NCBI GenBank assembly: GCA_965230185.1
Contig: OZ245995.1
Span: 1,302,001 to 1,366,000 of the forward strand
Reading direction: 5' to 3'
DNA length: 64,000 nucleotides
Source: Motiliproteus sp965230185
GTDB taxonomy: Bacteria; Pseudomonadota; Gammaproteobacteria; Pseudomonadales; Balneatricaceae
The notes beneath the pieces are model-generated. The model was not told the DNA's origin and ran no database searches. It saw only the letters and a program-made list of their open reading frames with translations. Numbering within the stretch: position 1 is the stretch's first letter; the number at the start of each line of letters is the position of its first letter. This document shows positions 54,104 to 64,000 of this stretch, one piece after another. A program made the translations under genes and the position numbers.

Positions 54104-55387
54104 TTGGCCAAGACTAAAGCCGCTCAAATACAAGCCATTCGAGGAATGAATGACATCCTTCCGGATCAGACGCCGGTCTGGCGTTATCTGGAGGCCACCG
54201 TTGAAAAAGTGCTCGGACAATATGCATACAGCGAGATTCGTCTGCCGGTGGTGGAGAAGACCGAGCTCTTCAAACGATCTATCGGCGAAGTCACCGATAT
54301 CGTCGAAAAAGAGATGTATACGTTCTCCGATCGTAATGATGAGAGTCTGACTCTTCGTCCGGAAGGAACTGCCGGGTGTGTTCGTGCCGGTGAGGAACAT
54401 GGCCTGCTGTTCAATCAGACTCAGCGTCTCTGGTACAAGGGACCGATGTTTCGCTATGAAAAGCCGCAGAAGGGGCGTTATCGGCAGTTTCATCAGATCG
54501 GGGTTGAGACCTTCGGTATGGCCAGTGCCGATATCGATGCCGAGGTCATTCTGGTTTCCGCCCGTCTGTGGCAGGAGCTGGGATTAATGGACTCGGTGAC
54601 TCTGCAGCTTAATTCACTGGGCAGCAATGAAGCCCGTGCTGGTTACCGGGACGCGCTGGTGGACTATCTCAGCCAGCATATCGATCGACTGGATGAAGAC
54701 TCCCGTCGTCGTCTGGACTCCAATCCGTTACGAATTCTGGATTCCAAAGACGAGCAGACCCAGTTGCTGCTGGCTGATGCTCCGGTACTGTCAGATTATC
54801 TGGATGATGACTCCAGGGAGCATTTCGCACAGTTGCGGGAAATCCTGGACCAGGCCGGGATTCAGTATGAGATCAATCCCAGACTGGTGCGCGGACTGGA
54901 TTATTACTGCAAGACCGTTTTTGAGTGGGTCACAGACAAGCTGGGGGCGCAGGGAACCGTCTGTGCCGGTGGACGCTATGACGGTCTGGTTAAGCAGCTT
55001 GGGGGCAAGCAGACGCCGGCGGTGGGTTTTGCCATGGGCGTAGAGCGGCTGGTGCTGATGCTGGAAACGCTGAACCTGGTACCGGATGAGCTTCGGATAC
55101 CGCTGGATCTGTACGTTGCCGCGGAGCATAAAGGGCTGCAGCCTCAGGTTATGCTGCTGGCTGAGAAATTGCGCCAGGCTGACAACTCTCTGCGAGTTAT
55201 GACTCACTGCAGCGGCCTTAAGAACATTAATAACAAGGCTCGCCAGACCGGCGCTCCGCTGATTGTGTTGCTGAGCATGCGAGATGATCAGCTCCGGGCA
55301 ACGCTCTGGGATGGTGAAGATCGGTATGATTATCTGGGGGAAGAGGACGTTCTCGCGCAGATCAGTAATCGCCAGACAGCAAGATAG
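54104..55387 (+). CDS. hisS: histidyl-tRNA synthetase
   Basis: A class II synthetase of 427 aa. Motif 1 is IRGMNDILPDQTPVWRYLE with the dimer interface, motif 2 is YKGPMFRYEKPQKGRYRQFHQIGVE, and the His-specific segments are RGLDYYCKTVFEW and CAGGRYDGLV. Motif 3 is AVGFAMGVERLV. A C-terminal anticodon-binding domain covers about the last 95 residues. The start is TTG 54104, as no ATG lies in frame before motif 1. ispG, which usually sits between rodZ and hisS, is missing from this place. Confidence 0.96.
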   Translation: MAKTKAAQIQAIRGMNDILPDQTPVWRYLEATVEKVLGQYAYSEIRLPVVEKTELFKRSIGEVTDIVEKEMYTFSDRNDESLTLRPEGTAGCVRAGEEHGLLFNQTQRLWYKGPMFRYEKPQKGRYRQFHQIGVETFGMASADIDAEVILVSARLWQELGLMDSVTLQLNSLGSNEARAGYRDALVDYLSQHIDRLDEDSRRRLDSNPLRILDSKDEQTQLLLADAPVLSDYLDDDSREHFAQLREILDQAGIQYEINPRLVRGLDYYCKTVFEWVTDKLGAQGTVCAGGRYDGLVKQLGGKQTPAVGFAMGVERLVLMLETLNLVPDELRIPLDLYVAAEHKGLQPQVMLLAEKLRQADNSLRVMTHCSGLKNINNKARQTGAPLIVLLSMRDDQLRATLWDGEDRYDYLGEEDVLAQISNRQTAR

Positions 55388-55511
55388 CAGATTTTTTGCC
55401 GGGACAGAGTACAATAGCCCGGCATATTGCACAGGATAAGCAGTAGCGGACGGACCGGCAGAGAATCACCCTGCTCCGGATCGCTGAAGATAGATATTAC
55501 AGGAGTCCGGA

Positions 55512-56171
55512 GTGGCTGAATTACGCACTGAAGAAGAACAGGTAGAAGCGCTCAAAAACTGGTGGAAAGAAAATGGTCGTTCGACCGTCATCGGGGTGGT
55601 TGCAGCGGTTGCGATCGTGCTTGGCTGGCGTGGCTGGCAGGATTATCAGCAGAATACGGCTGCTGCGGCCTCAGCGCTGTACCAGAATCTGCTGGCTGCA
55701 GCGGTGGTTCAGCAGGGGGAATCGCTGACCGAGGAAAAACGGAAGACGGCTGAGCATCTGGCTGGCCAGCTGAAAACCGATTTCGAAAGTCTGGCGTACG
55801 CGCGTTATGCAGCACTGTGGCTGGCTAAGAGCGCGGTGGAATCCGGTAATCTGACCCGTGCAGAGGAAGAGCTGAACTGGGTGCTGAGCCATGATCCCGA
55901 TGAGACTCTGGCCGGTATTACCCGGCTTCGACTGGCCCGAGTGCAGCTGGCTATGGGCAATGCGGACCAGGCGTTATCCCAGCTTAAGGGGTCACCGGCG
56001 GCTGGCTTTCAGGCCAGCTTCTATGAAGTGCAGGGAGATATCTATCAGGCCATGGGGCGTGAAGAAGATGCTCGTCAGGCATACGTAAAAGCGAAAGCCG
56101 CACCTCAGGGGGAGCAGCGCCCGCTGCTGGCCATGAAGCTGGATGATCTGGCGGTCGCAGAGGGTAACTGA
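55512..56171 (+). CDS. yfgM: YfgM, ancillary SecYEG translocon subunit
   Basis: A 219-aa inner-membrane protein with a cytoplasmic N-terminus (EEEQVEALKNWWKENG), one membrane helix (about 23-42) and a periplasmic tetratricopeptide domain. In E. coli it associates with SecYEG and the chaperone PpiD. The GTG start at 55512 has AGGAGT upstream. It overlaps bamB by 1 bp (TGATG), the usual hisS-yfgM-bamB-der order. Confidence 0.92.
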   Translation: MAELRTEEEQVEALKNWWKENGRSTVIGVVAAVAIVLGWRGWQDYQQNTAAAASALYQNLLAAAVVQQGESLTEEKRKTAEHLAGQLKTDFESLAYARYAALWLAKSAVESGNLTRAEEELNWVLSHDPDETLAGITRLRLARVQLAMGNADQALSQLKGSPAAGFQASFYEVQGDIYQAMGREEDARQAYVKAKAAPQGEQRPLLAMKLDDLAVAEGN

Positions 56172-57316
56172 TGAATTTCATTCGATATGCAGGGTTGTCG
56201 CTTGCGCTGGCGGTTGTCAGCGGTTGCGGTCTCTGGGATGAGGAAGAACAGGTCCAGCCGGCAGCACTGGTGGATATCTCAGAGGAAGTGCAGGTAAATA
56301 AGCTCTGGTCCGCCAGTGTCGGCACCGGGCTGGGAACCGCATTTAACGAGCTGCGTCCGGCGATTCTCGGTAACCGTATCTATGCCTCTGATATCGAAGG
56401 TAATCTGGTTGCCCTTGAGCGGGATACCGGTAACCAGATCTGGAAAGTCAGTCTGGAGGTCGAAGTCGGAAGTGCTGTCGGTGCCGGCGATGGTAAGGTG
56501 CTGCTGACCACACTGGATGGTCGTCTGCTGGCCCTTAAGGCTCTGGATGGAGAACCGCTGTGGACGGCAAGCCTGAGCAGCGAATCGGTGGTGCCGGCAC
56601 AGGCGAATGAAAAAGCGGTACTGGTACAGACGATCGATGGACGTCTGACCGCTCTGTCCCCGAAAACCGGTGAACAACTCTGGGTTTATAATGCCCGGAT
56701 TCCATCACTCAGTCTGCGCGGTACCAGTACTCCGGTGCTGACGGATCGGCTGGTCTATGCCGGCTTTTCAAACGGCAAAGTGGTGGCGCTTGATATACGG
56801 AACGGTGAAGCCGTCTGGGAAGCCCGGGTGGCGGTACCGGAAGGTAAGACTGAGCTGGAGCGTATCGTCGATGTAGATGGTGAGCTGCTGCTTTCCGGCA
56901 ATCGCCTTTATGTCAGCAGTTATCAGGGGCGTCTGGTGGCGATTTCGGTAAGCAACGGCCGAATCCTCTGGAATAAGCCGCTGTCCAGTTATCGTGGCGT
57001 GGCAGGTAATCTGCTGCAGTTGTTTGCCAGTGATGCCGATGGCAATGTACGCTCCTTCGAAAAAGCCAATGGCCAGGAGTACTGGAAGCAGGACGGACTG
57101 TTCTATCGGCAGTCAACGGCGCCGGCGGTAATCAGCAATCGGGTCGCGGTGGCTGATTTTCAGGGTTACGTACATTTTATCGATGCCCGGGACGGGCGTT
57201 TTGTCGCTCGGGAACAGGTTGACTCGTCCGGTATTCGTGGACCGATGCTGAGTCATGACGATGTTCTCTATGTCTATGGTAATAGTGGGCGGTTAACCGC
57301 AATCACGCTGGAATAA
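56171..57316 (+). CDS. bamB: outer membrane assembly lipoprotein BamB
   Basis: A 381-aa lipoprotein of the BAM complex that inserts beta-barrel proteins in the outer membrane. The signal peptide ends in the lipobox VVSGC (Cys at about 19). The rest is an eight-bladed PQQ-type beta-propeller with repeated G.xYW/LW-like segments, for example VALERDTGNQIWK, LALKALDGEPLWT and VALDIRNGEAVWE. Start and preceding stop share one base with yfgM, so the two are coupled. Confidence 0.95.
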   Translation: MNFIRYAGLSLALAVVSGCGLWDEEEQVQPAALVDISEEVQVNKLWSASVGTGLGTAFNELRPAILGNRIYASDIEGNLVALERDTGNQIWKVSLEVEVGSAVGAGDGKVLLTTLDGRLLALKALDGEPLWTASLSSESVVPAQANEKAVLVQTIDGRLTALSPKTGEQLWVYNARIPSLSLRGTSTPVLTDRLVYAGFSNGKVVALDIRNGEAVWEARVAVPEGKTELERIVDVDGELLLSGNRLYVSSYQGRLVAISVSNGRILWNKPLSSYRGVAGNLLQLFASDADGNVRSFEKANGQEYWKQDGLFYRQSTAPAVISNRVAVADFQGYVHFIDARDGRFVAREQVDSSGIRGPMLSHDDVLYVYGNSGRLTAITLE

Positions 57317-57338
57317 CAGTGGTCGGTTGCTCTTCTGG

Positions 57339-57374
57339 CGGGCGCCCATCCTCGGTGGGGGCCCGTTTCTGTTT
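57339..57374 (+). terminator. imperfect terminator between bamB and der
   Basis: CGGGCGCCC (57339-57347) pairs with GGGGGCCCG (57357-57365) with one mismatch around a nine-base loop, followed by TTTCTGTTT. A moderate intrinsic terminator, perhaps giving partial read-through into der. Confidence 0.5.
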
Positions 57375-57398
57375 GAATAAATACGCAGGTTTGGATTC

Positions 57399-58814
57399 AT
57401 GATCCCGGTAATCGCGCTCGTTGGGCGCCCCAATGTAGGTAAGTCTACACTTTTCAATCGACTGACCCGTTCCAGGGATGCGCTGGTGGCAGACTTTCCG
57501 GGGCTGACCCGGGATCGCAAATATGGTGACGGCAATATCGACGGTCGTGATTTTATTGTCATCGATACCGGTGGTATCAGCGGCGATGAGCAGGGAATCG
57601 ACAGTGCCATGGCCGAGCAGTCGCTGATGGCCATCGAAGAAGCCGATGCAGTGGTTTTCCTGGTTGACGGCCGCAGCGGTCTCAATCCCGCTGACGAGAT
57701 GATTGCCAGACATCTCAGAATGTCAGACAAGCCTCACTATCTTGTGGTGAACAAGATTGATGGTGTTGATCCTAACATCGCAATGGCGGACTTCTATGAA
57801 CTCGGCCTCAGTGCCCCCTATGCCATCGCAGCGGCCCATGGCCGCGGTGTTCTCAGTCTGATGGAAGAAATTCTCGGCAGTTTTCCTGAACCGCTACCAG
57901 TCGAAGAGGATGAGGAAGCCGACAGTGGCACCCGTATCGCGATCATCGGCCGCCCCAACGTTGGTAAATCAACCCTGGTTAACCGCCTGCTGGGAGAAGA
58001 TCGGGTGGTTGTCTATGATCAGCCCGGCACCACTCGTGACAGTATCTATATTCCTTATTTGCGCCACGATAAACCCTACACCCTGATCGATACCGCCGGG
58101 GTGCGGCGCCGAAAGAATATCAAGGAAGCGGTAGAGAAATTCTCCATCGTGAAAACGCTGCAGGCGATCAAGGATGCCCATGTTGTCGTTACGGTCATGG
58201 ATGCTCAGGAAGGCCTGACGGAGCAGGACCTGCATATGCTGGGTTTCGCTCTGGATACTGGACGGGCGCTGGTCATAGCCGTCAATAAATGGGATGGAAT
58301 GACCGCCGACGCCCGAGAGGCGGTGAAAGGGCAGATTGAACGCAGGCTGGTGTTTGCCGATTTCGCCAATATCCATTTTATTTCGGCACTGCATGGTTCC
58401 GGGGTGGGTAACCTGTATGAGTCCATTGATGTCGCCTATCGGTCTGCGATGACCAAATGGTCAACGAGCAAACTGACCAAGTTGCTGGAAGATGTCGTTG
58501 CCGACCATCAGCCGCCACTGGTAAACGGCCGTCGGATTAAGTTGCGCTACGCCCACCAGGGGGGCTCTAACCCACCACTGTTTATCGTTCACGGTAATCA
58601 GACCTCCCAACTGCCGAGCGCCTATAAGCGCTATCTGCAGAACAAGTTTATTTCGGTACTGAAGATCAGCGGTACGCCGGTGCGGTTTGAATTCAGGTCG
58701 GGGGACAATCCCTTTGAAGGTAAAAAGAACACTCTCAGTCGCAGACAGGTTCAGAAAAAAGAGCGGCTGATGCAGTTTACTAAGAAGGCTAAGAAAAAGT
58801 CGAAAAAGCGTTAA
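57399..58814 (+). CDS. der: ribosome-associated GTPase Der (EngA)
   Basis: A tandem GTPase of 471 aa required for 50S subunit maturation. The first G domain has GRPNVGKSTLFNRL, DTGG and NKID. The second G domain starts at about 185 with GRPNVGKSTLVNRLLGE, then DTAGVRRRKNIKEAVEKFS and NKWD. A KH-like C-terminal domain ends in a strongly basic Lys/Arg tail. The domains are separated by an acidic linker (EEDEEADS). It is the last protein gene before the rRNA operon, followed by a terminator at 58885. Confidence 0.96.
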   Translation: MIPVIALVGRPNVGKSTLFNRLTRSRDALVADFPGLTRDRKYGDGNIDGRDFIVIDTGGISGDEQGIDSAMAEQSLMAIEEADAVVFLVDGRSGLNPADEMIARHLRMSDKPHYLVVNKIDGVDPNIAMADFYELGLSAPYAIAAAHGRGVLSLMEEILGSFPEPLPVEEDEEADSGTRIAIIGRPNVGKSTLVNRLLGEDRVVVYDQPGTTRDSIYIPYLRHDKPYTLIDTAGVRRRKNIKEAVEKFSIVKTLQAIKDAHVVVTVMDAQEGLTEQDLHMLGFALDTGRALVIAVNKWDGMTADAREAVKGQIERRLVFADFANIHFISALHGSGVGNLYESIDVAYRSAMTKWSTSKLTKLLEDVVADHQPPLVNGRRIKLRYAHQGGSNPPLFIVHGNQTSQLPSAYKRYLQNKFISVLKISGTPVRFEFRSGDNPFEGKKNTLSRRQVQKKERLMQFTKKAKKKSKKR

Positions 58815-58884
58815 TTGTTGTTCGACAGAACTACGCAAAGGCATTATCTGTTTGTTCTGTAAGCAGATAACTGCTGTTACCAGT

Positions 58885-58908
58885 AAGGCGCCGTCAGGCG
58901 CCTTTTTT
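58885..58908 (+). terminator. Rho-independent terminator after der
   Basis: AAGGCGCC and GGCGCCTT form a perfect 8-bp stem with a GTCA loop, followed by a T-tract to 58908. It insulates the protein operon from the rRNA promoters about 50 bp further on. Confidence 0.9.
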
Positions 58909-58960
58909 ATACCGGGATTTAGTCCGGTGGTCGCCCTGAAAATTAATCTGAAAAAGCCTG

Positions 58961-58988
58961 TTGACGAGGGCGCTCAGGGCTGTAGAAT
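58961..58988 (+). promoter_or_regulatory. rRNA operon promoter P1
   Basis: TTGACG (-35) and TAGAAT (-10) are 16 bp apart and are followed by a G+C-rich discriminator (ACGCCGCTCC), the pattern of stringently controlled rrn promoters. It lies about 375 bp before mature 16S. Confidence 0.8.
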
Positions 58989-59115
58989 ACGCCGCTCCTG
59001 TGTTGAGACGCAGGCGGTCAGAAAGAAGATAAGCAGCTGTTTTTAATGCGCTTTCTGATCGAGATTGTCGATCACCAGTTTTTCGGAAGCGATTCACAAA
59101 ACTTCAAAAAAACGA

Positions 59116-59143
59116 TTGACAGCCACCCTGGAGGCTCTATAAT
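59116..59143 (+). promoter_or_regulatory. rRNA operon promoter P2
   Basis: TTGACA and TATAAT, both perfect consensus, are 16 bp apart and followed by the G+C-rich ACGCGCC discriminator. Together with P1 it makes the tandem promoter layout common for rRNA operons. Confidence 0.85.
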
Positions 59144-59187
59144 ACGCGCCTCGGTTGACGACACGCTCTCAGCGAAACGCAACCAAC

Positions 59188-59199
59188 GCTCTTTAACAA
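59188..59199 (+). promoter_or_regulatory. boxA antitermination site in the 16S leader
   Basis: GCTCTTTAACAA matches the boxA core that recruits NusB/NusE for rRNA antitermination. It lies downstream of P2 and upstream of 16S, as expected. The same 12 bases recur at 61480-61491 before 23S. Confidence 0.85.
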
Positions 59200-59365
59200 A
59201 TCGATCAGATAATTCGTGTGGGCACTTATGATGATGTTTGCAGATAGCAAATATTCAGAGTAAGTGACTCGTGAATTCATACACTATACGTTTACGTTTA
59301 GTTAAGTTTTGACAGTTTTTACTTTGAGCAAGATTTAGTTCTTCTTCGGAAGAGCGAAAACTTTT

Positions 59366-60906
<1,541 letters not shown>

Positions 60907-60974
60907 AACGATACTGCACGTTGTTGTAAGTGCTCACAACGAATTATCTGGTCGGCTGTAAAGAGAGCGAAATG

Positions 60975-60997
60975 AAACAAGCTTCGGCTTGTTTTTT
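60975..60997 (+). terminator. terminator-like UUCG hairpin in the 16S-tRNA spacer
   Basis: AAACAAGC, a TTCG tetraloop and GCTTGTTT form an 8-bp stem followed by more T. By shape this is an intrinsic terminator lying inside the rRNA operon, 70 bp after 16S. The boxA antitermination complex would be expected to read through it, or it may serve as a processing stem. Confidence 0.6.
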
Positions 60998-61003
60998 TAT
61001 GAC

Positions 61004-61066
61004 GGGTCTGTAGCTCAGTTGGTCAGAGCGTACCCCCTGCTTTGAGGTAAAGAGCGGGTGAGGTCG
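61004..61066 (+). pseudogene. degenerate, partial tRNA-Ile copy
   Basis: Bases 61004-61036 match the first 33 bases of the intact tRNA-Ile at 61101 with two mismatches, covering acceptor strand, D arm and 5' side of the anticodon stem. The anticodon region (six bases in the intact gene) is replaced by 19 bases. GGGTGAGGTCG then resumes identity at 61056-61066. The T arm, 3' acceptor strand and CCA are missing. It cannot fold as a tRNA and looks like a broken tandem duplicate, unless the assembly is wrong here. Confidence 0.75.
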
Positions 61067-61100
61067 ACGACCGACAGATTACATTGATGATCCAAACGAT

Positions 61101-61177
<77 letters not shown>

Positions 61178-61299
61178 GATTTCGAAAGTCGTCGTTGTGA
61201 AATGACTCGCATAGCAGGCTATGCGTCACCATTCCACGCCTTGTTTTCCGAAGTCTGGCGTAACACGCGAGTCGGTGGCGTACTAACGACAAGCACACT
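61178..61299 (+). other. tRNA-Ile to tRNA-Ala spacer with nested inverted repeats
   Basis: The 122-base spacer contains a tight hairpin CGCATAGC-AG-GCTATGCG (61208-61225). A longer-range pair, GACTCGC at 61204-61210 with GCGAGTC at 61267-61273, overlaps its start. These stems may guide RNase processing of the two tRNAs. No gene is present. Confidence 0.5.
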
Positions 61300-61375
61300 G
61301 GGGCTATAGCTCAGCTGGGAGAGCGCCTGCCTTGCACGCAGGAGGTCAGCGGTTCGATCCCGCTTAGCTCCACCA
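61300..61375 (+). tRNA. tRNA-Ala (TGC)
   Basis: A complete 76-base cloverleaf with 3' CCA encoded. The acceptor starts GGGGCTA, and the anticodon arm CTGCCTTGCACGCAG carries TGC at 61333-61335. With tRNA-Ile it makes the classic Ile-Ala spacer of gammaproteobacterial rRNA operons. Confidence 0.97.
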
Positions 61376-61648
61376 TTCTTTTACGCTTTAAGAAGCTAAA
61401 AGCTAACGAAGACTTTCTGACTGAGAAACTCTTTCTTACCTTTTGTCTTTTTGAAGTCATCTTCGGATGTAAAAGACACGCTCTTTAACAATGTGGATTT
61501 GTGATTGAAGTAAAGTTGAAATTAAGTTCAATTTTGCAGTTCGATCAAGCGATTTATCTGGCGAGTCTGTTGCTGCTACCCGCAGTGACAGACGAACAAT
61601 GTCGTGTAGTCCTCGATCTGTAATCAGAAACACTGTTTCGGGTTATAT
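61376..61648 (+). other. tRNA-Ala to 23S spacer with stem and boxA
   Basis: A stem-loop lies at 61445-61477 (GTCTTTT with AAAAGAC, then CATC-TTCG-GATG inside). A second boxA, GCTCTTTAACAA at 61480-61491, follows at once, as in other rRNA operons. The rest shows no gene. Confidence 0.6.

Positions 61649-64000
<2,352 letters not shown>

Noticed and set aside
61004..61100. A tRNA with an intron in the anticodon loop instead of a broken copy
   Set aside because: The insertion is only about 13 bases longer than the normal loop, and the T arm and 3' acceptor are absent downstream, so splicing could not restore a tRNA.

Overview
The window reads as chromosome of a gammaproteobacterium near Pseudomonadales/Oceanospirillales. 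The 16S rRNA has a gammaproteobacterial sequence. The gene order rluB, yciK-mupP-ubiG (reverse), gyrA, pheA, a fused tyrA-aroA, cmk, rpsA, ihfB, lapA-lapB, pyrF, and later ndk-rlmN-pilW-rodZ-hisS-yfgM-bamB-der resembles Pseudomonas with some genes missing (serC, hisC and ispG are not at their usual places). I cannot assign a genus from sequence reading alone.

Positions 1-34100 form a large surface-polysaccharide locus, all on the + strand. The left block (1-10857) holds a nonulosonic-acid module (class III aminotransferase, PseG, a formyltransferase, PseI), a GT4 glycosyltransferase, a protein with the two motifs of bacterial sialyltransferases, a Wzx flippase, a Wzy-like polymerase, a WecG/TagA/CpsF glycosyltransferase and a GDP-mannose 3,5-epimerase-like enzyme. 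It ends at a strong hairpin near 10972-11004. The middle block (11457-23266) is richer in G+C. It holds a WcaJ-type initiating transferase and precursor enzymes: ManC (GDP-Man), WecB/WecC (UDP-ManNAcA), Ugd (UDP-GlcA), a WbpM-type 4,6-dehydratase, a TviB-type UDP-HexNAc dehydrogenase and a UDP-glucuronate 4-epimerase. The right block (23368-34100) starts AT-rich with a second Wzx, several glycosyltransferases and two or three methyltransferase-like proteins. It closes with a WbpV/WbpK-like reductase/epimerase and a WbpL-type initiating transferase. Two initiating enzymes and two flippases suggest two lipid-linked glycan pathways, but only one polymerase is visible and no chain-length regulator, ligase or export channel is in view. 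An H-NS-family gene lies directly at the right edge of the locus.

Positions 34844-58814 are housekeeping: ribosome modification, ubiquinone and cell-wall recycling, gyrase, aromatic amino acids, translation, IHF, LPS-control proteins LapA/LapB, pyrimidine synthesis, and the outer-membrane/cell-shape set PilW, RodZ, YfgM, BamB. From 58885 an rRNA operon follows: terminator of the preceding unit, tandem promoters, boxA, complete 16S, a spacer with a broken tRNA-Ile copy, intact tRNA-Ile(GAT) and tRNA-Ala(TGC), then 23S cut by the window end.

The points most worth a second look are an 11-G tract inside pseI (a possible phase-variation switch), the sialyltransferase-like protein beside the nonulosonate genes, a bacterial GDP-mannose 3,5-epimerase with the complete plant catalytic set, and the damaged tRNA-Ile copy plus terminator-like hairpin inside the rRNA operon.
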